A stretch of 15,902 nucleotides of DNA from JBBIJR01 sp037445875 (GTDB lineage: Bacteria; CLD3; SB21), in assembly GCA_037445875.1 (NCBI GenBank), contig JBBIJR010000076.1, positions 1-15,902 on the forward strand, written 5' to 3'. Every line of letters begins with the position of its first letter. Positions within the stretch are counted from its first letter, which is position 1. Made by a program: the position numbers and the translations under genes. The notes below the pieces were generated by a model. It was not told the origin of the DNA, ran no database searches, and worked only from the letters and a program-made list of their open reading frames with translations. Positions 13,656-15,902 of this stretch are shown piece by piece.

Positions 13656-14948
13656 ATGACAGAGGATCAAGCCCAGATCGTTGGGCGGGGAAATCGCAAG
13701 GGAGCCGAGCTCTTCCGAAACTGGTTCACGGACCTCGAGAGCGCTTGTTCGGACGGACGCCCCGCAGCGTATGTGTTTGTCATGGGCAGCCTGAACGAGA
13801 TCCTCAAGAGCTTCGACATGCCCGTCGTCTTTCCGGAGATCAATTCTCTTCAAACGGCGGTTCGACGGGTGGCGGGCGAGTTCCTGACCGAAGCGGAGGA
13901 CTACGGTTATTCGCCGGACATCTGCGGCTATGTGAAGGCGGATGTTGCCGTCCAGCTGCGAGGCGGCCAGCACCCCATGGGCCAGCTTCCCAAACCGTCC
14001 CTCGCCGTCCTGACCAACGCCTGCAACACGTACATCAAGTGGGCCGAAATCTGGGAAAGAATGTACAAGATTCCGGTTGTGACCATCGATGTACCCGGTA
14101 CGCGAGGAAGGAGGACAAGCACGCCGACGAGGGACCGTTACTTCGAGAACGATCGAAGATACGTGGAGGCGCAACTGAAGGAATTAATCCTAATCTGTGA
14201 GGAGGTGACCGGGCGATCCTTCGACATCGACAGGCTGCGACAAACGCTTGCCTATGCCAATGATCTTTCGCGATCGTGGAAAGCCATTCTGGAGTGCAAC
14301 CGGTTCCTGCCGGCCGTATTCAATGCGCTGACCGACGGCACGATCTATCTCGGCGTGGCGAACGGTTTCCGGGGCACGAAAGAAGGCGCGGAGTATTTTT
14401 CGGAATTGGTCGAAGAAATGGTGTATAAGACGAAGCAGGGCATCGGAACGCTCACGGATGAGAAGTTCCGGCTCGCGTTTGTGGGTGTTCCGTGTTATCC
14501 GATTTTCCGCCGCTTCAACGAATTTTTTTCCGAGTGGGGAGGGTGCTTTGTTCAATCGACGTACCTGCACTTTGCTTCGGGCGGGGCGAACCTCGGCTTC
14601 GAATACGACGTGAAGCGCCCGATCGAAAGCCTGGCGGAAGGCTTGCTGGTGGGGGTCCGGGACGCGATGGACAATATGTTTCATCAGGATCAGGTGCTGA
14701 TGTCGCTGATCGACGATTACCGGATCGAAGGGGTCGTCTACCATCCGATCAAGAGCTGCCGGACCGTTTCCACCGGACTGGCCGACGGCCGCAAGCATCT
14801 GATGGCGCAGCGCGACGTTTCGACGTTGTTCCTCGAGTCCGACATGATGGACAAACGTGTGGTATCCGAAGCTCAAATGAAAAATCGCATCGACGCCTTC
14901 TTCGAGGGTATGATGTCGCGCAGGCACGTATCGGAAACTCAAGTCTAG
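13656..14948 (+). CDS. bcrB: Benzoyl-CoA reductase subunit B (class I; BzdO equivalent)
   Basis: A 430-residue partner of BcrC in the substrate-reducing module, also of the HgdA/HgdB-type dehydratase family. Family blocks are MGSLNEILKSFDMPVVFPEI (43-62), SPDICGYVKADVA (86-98), LTNACNTYIKWAEIWERMY (119-137) and IPVVTIDVPGTR (139-150). Further on are VGVPCYPIFRRFNEFFSEWGG (276-296) and HPIKSCRTVSTGLADGR (363-379). Cysteines 90, 123 and 368 fall at conserved positions and are the likely cluster ligands. The length fits known BcrB and BzdO proteins. The ATG at 13656 follows a GAGGA site formed around the bcrC stop; the frame is open 210 bases further back, but only inside bcrC. The next gene starts eight bases after the stop. 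Confidence 0.92.
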   Translation: MTEDQAQIVGRGNRKGAELFRNWFTDLESACSDGRPAAYVFVMGSLNEILKSFDMPVVFPEINSLQTAVRRVAGEFLTEAEDYGYSPDICGYVKADVAVQLRGGQHPMGQLPKPSLAVLTNACNTYIKWAEIWERMYKIPVVTIDVPGTRGRRTSTPTRDRYFENDRRYVEAQLKELILICEEVTGRSFDIDRLRQTLAYANDLSRSWKAILECNRFLPAVFNALTDGTIYLGVANGFRGTKEGAEYFSELVEEMVYKTKQGIGTLTDEKFRLAFVGVPCYPIFRRFNEFFSEWGGCFVQSTYLHFASGGANLGFEYDVKRPIESLAEGLLVGVRDAMDNMFHQDQVLMSLIDDYRIEGVVYHPIKSCRTVSTGLADGRKHLMAQRDVSTLFLESDMMDKRVVSEAQMKNRIDAFFEGMMSRRHVSETQV

Positions 14949-14956
14949 GAGGTCCT

Positions 14957-15772
14957 ATGGCCTATGCAGCCGGTGTGGACGTTGGTTCCACACAGACCAA
15001 AGCCGTCATCTTAAACGAGCAGCGGGACATCGTTCAGCGAGCCCTGGTTGATACGGGTGCCAACGTGATGCAGGCCGCTCAAAAGGCTTTTCGCCAGGCG
15101 CTCGAGGCGGCACATATCGGAGAGGAGGAAGTGGAGTATGTCGTTGGGACCGGATACGGCCGGTACAAGGTCACGTTCGGCAACAAGCAAATCACGGAGA
15201 TCAGTTGTCACGGGCGTGGGGCGGTGCACATGTTCCCGGACACACGCACAGTGTTGGACATGGGCGGACAGGACAGCAAGGCCATCCGGGTGAACGGAAA
15301 AGGGGAGATACAGGACTTCTGCATGAACGACAAGTGCGCCGCCGGTACGGGACGTTTTCTCGGGGCAGCCGCCGTTACCCTGCGGATTCCCCTGGATCAT
15401 CTGGGCGAAACGGCGCTGCAAGGCACCAAACCGGTTCGAATCAGCACGACCTGCACGGTGTTTGCGGAGTCTGAGATCCTGTCCTGGCTGGGAAAGGGCA
15501 AGAAGGTAGAAGACATACTGTGGGGAGTACACCAGTCGATCGCATCGCGATCCATCGGGCTGCTGCGCCGTGTGGGGATAGAGGATGAACTTACCTTCAC
15601 GGGCGGAGTTGCGCGCAACGTTGGGATGATCAAAGCGCTCGAAGACTCTCTCCAGAAGAAAATCAACGTGTCGGACGAGTCCCACTTTATCGGTGCGCTG
15701 GGTGCAGCGCTCTTTGCCATGGACCATATGATGGCAAGTCGCCGGCCCGTTCATCGAGAGGCGGTGTCATGA
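14957..15772 (+). CDS. Benzoyl-CoA reductase ATPase/electron-activator subunit (BcrA/BcrD/BzdP/BzdQ, HgdC-like)
   Basis: A 271-residue ATPase of the BadF/BadG/BcrA/BcrD family. It couples ATP hydrolysis to low-potential electron transfer from ferredoxin to the BcrBC module. ASKHA-fold motifs are GVDVGSTQTKAVI (6-18, phosphate 1), VLDMGGQDSKAI (99-110, phosphate 2) and FTGGVARNVGM (214-224, adenosine). Cys127 in NDKCAAGTGRF and Cys166 in TTCTVFAESE are the ligands of the [4Fe-4S] cluster shared across the dimer. I recall the same two positions in Acidaminococcus HgdC. Thauera/Rhodopseudomonas BcrA, the gene expected after bcrB, is about 430 residues; this one is far shorter and close to BzdP/BzdQ or BcrD. 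I therefore give no letter. An AGGAGGT site precedes the ATG, and the stop overlaps the next gene as ATGA. Confidence 0.9.
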   Translation: MAYAAGVDVGSTQTKAVILNEQRDIVQRALVDTGANVMQAAQKAFRQALEAAHIGEEEVEYVVGTGYGRYKVTFGNKQITEISCHGRGAVHMFPDTRTVLDMGGQDSKAIRVNGKGEIQDFCMNDKCAAGTGRFLGAAAVTLRIPLDHLGETALQGTKPVRISTTCTVFAESEILSWLGKGKKVEDILWGVHQSIASRSIGLLRRVGIEDELTFTGGVARNVGMIKALEDSLQKKINVSDESHFIGALGAALFAMDHMMASRRPVHREAVS

Positions 15773-15902
15773 CGTATACACTCGGACTCGATATGGGATC
15801 CACGTACACCAAGGCCGTGATTCTCGATGAGAACCTGCAGCAGCGCGCCCGGCATATGGTACAAACGGGATCCCGGCTGCTCGATTCGGCCGACGAGGTA
15901 AT
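15769..15902 (+). CDS. Second benzoyl-CoA reductase ATPase subunit (partial, 5' end)
   Basis: The first 44 codons are in the window and the rest is cut off. MTYTLGLDMGSTYTKAVILDE carries the phosphate-1 motif of the BadF/BcrA ATPase family. It matches the start of the preceding subunit at about 14 of the first 22 positions. It should be the other half of the ATPase heterodimer that drives the reductase. It overlaps the upstream stop by four bases (ATGA), as expected for a complex needing equal amounts of both chains. Its full length, unseen here, would decide between the Bzd-like layout (about 300 residues) and a large BcrA (about 430). Confidence 0.88.
   Translation, partial: MTYTLGLDMGSTYTKAVILDENLQQRARHMVQTGSRLLDSADEV

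Noticed and set aside
12476..13657. 393-residue minus-strand open frame covering bcrC
   Set aside because: Exactly antisense to the strongly conserved bcrC gene, with no recognisable domain; a product of the GC-rich codon pattern.
1..15902. CRISPR arrays, tRNA or rRNA genes, insertion sequences
   Set aside because: None seen by eye on either strand: no regularly spaced repeats, transposase motifs or tRNA cloverleaf.

Overview
The window is 15.9 kb of bacterial DNA, moderately GC-rich, with one 10-N scaffold gap at 3152-3161. The gap suggests a draft or metagenome-assembled genome. The organism cannot be named from sequence alone. It is an anaerobe, or at least lives anaerobically when using these genes, because the right half encodes dearomatisation by an ATP-dependent (class I) benzoyl-CoA reductase. 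An NHL-repeat protein with a FlgD-like C-terminal domain, a POT-type peptide transporter and a WD40 lipoprotein would fit the FCB group or a related candidate phylum better than a classical betaproteobacterial aromatic degrader. That placement is a weak inference.

Left part, minus strand (1-3521): a tightly packed four-gene run read from a promoter at about 3592-3564. The genes are a proton-coupled POT/PTR2 peptide transporter (split by the gap), an alkyltransferase-like DNA-repair protein (ATL), an exported NHL-repeat protein with a FlgD-like domain, and a partial NnrU/ICMT-like membrane protein running off the window. Genes overlap or nearly touch, which suggests one transcript.

Middle (3522-7177): a 301-base divergent control region; a small membrane protein and a DedA-family protein on the plus strand; a SAM-dependent methyltransferase on the minus strand, converging on dedA with one base between the stops; and a WD40-repeat probable lipoprotein on the plus strand.

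Right part, plus strand (7215-15902): the lower benzoyl-CoA pathway. A beta-ketoadipyl-type thiolase is followed by a 333-base control region with a hairpin, an operator-like inverted repeat and a near-consensus sigma-70 promoter. Then come had, oah (bamA type), dch, a short-chain dehydrogenase, bcrC, bcrB, an HgdC-like ATPase subunit and the start of a second such ATPase, in one run with gaps of 45 bases or less and two ATGA overlaps.

Together the products can be placed on one route: benzoyl-CoA to cyclohexa-1,5-diene-1-carbonyl-CoA (reductase), hydration (Dch), oxidation (Had), ring hydrolysis to 3-hydroxypimeloyl-CoA (Oah), then presumably oxidation (the SDR) and thiolysis to glutaryl-CoA and acetyl-CoA (the thiolase). 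The last two assignments are inferred from context and motifs. The small size of the complete ATPase subunit, and its near-twin following it, point to an Azoarcus Bzd-like or otherwise HgdC-like reductase rather than the Thauera Bcr layout with a large BcrA.
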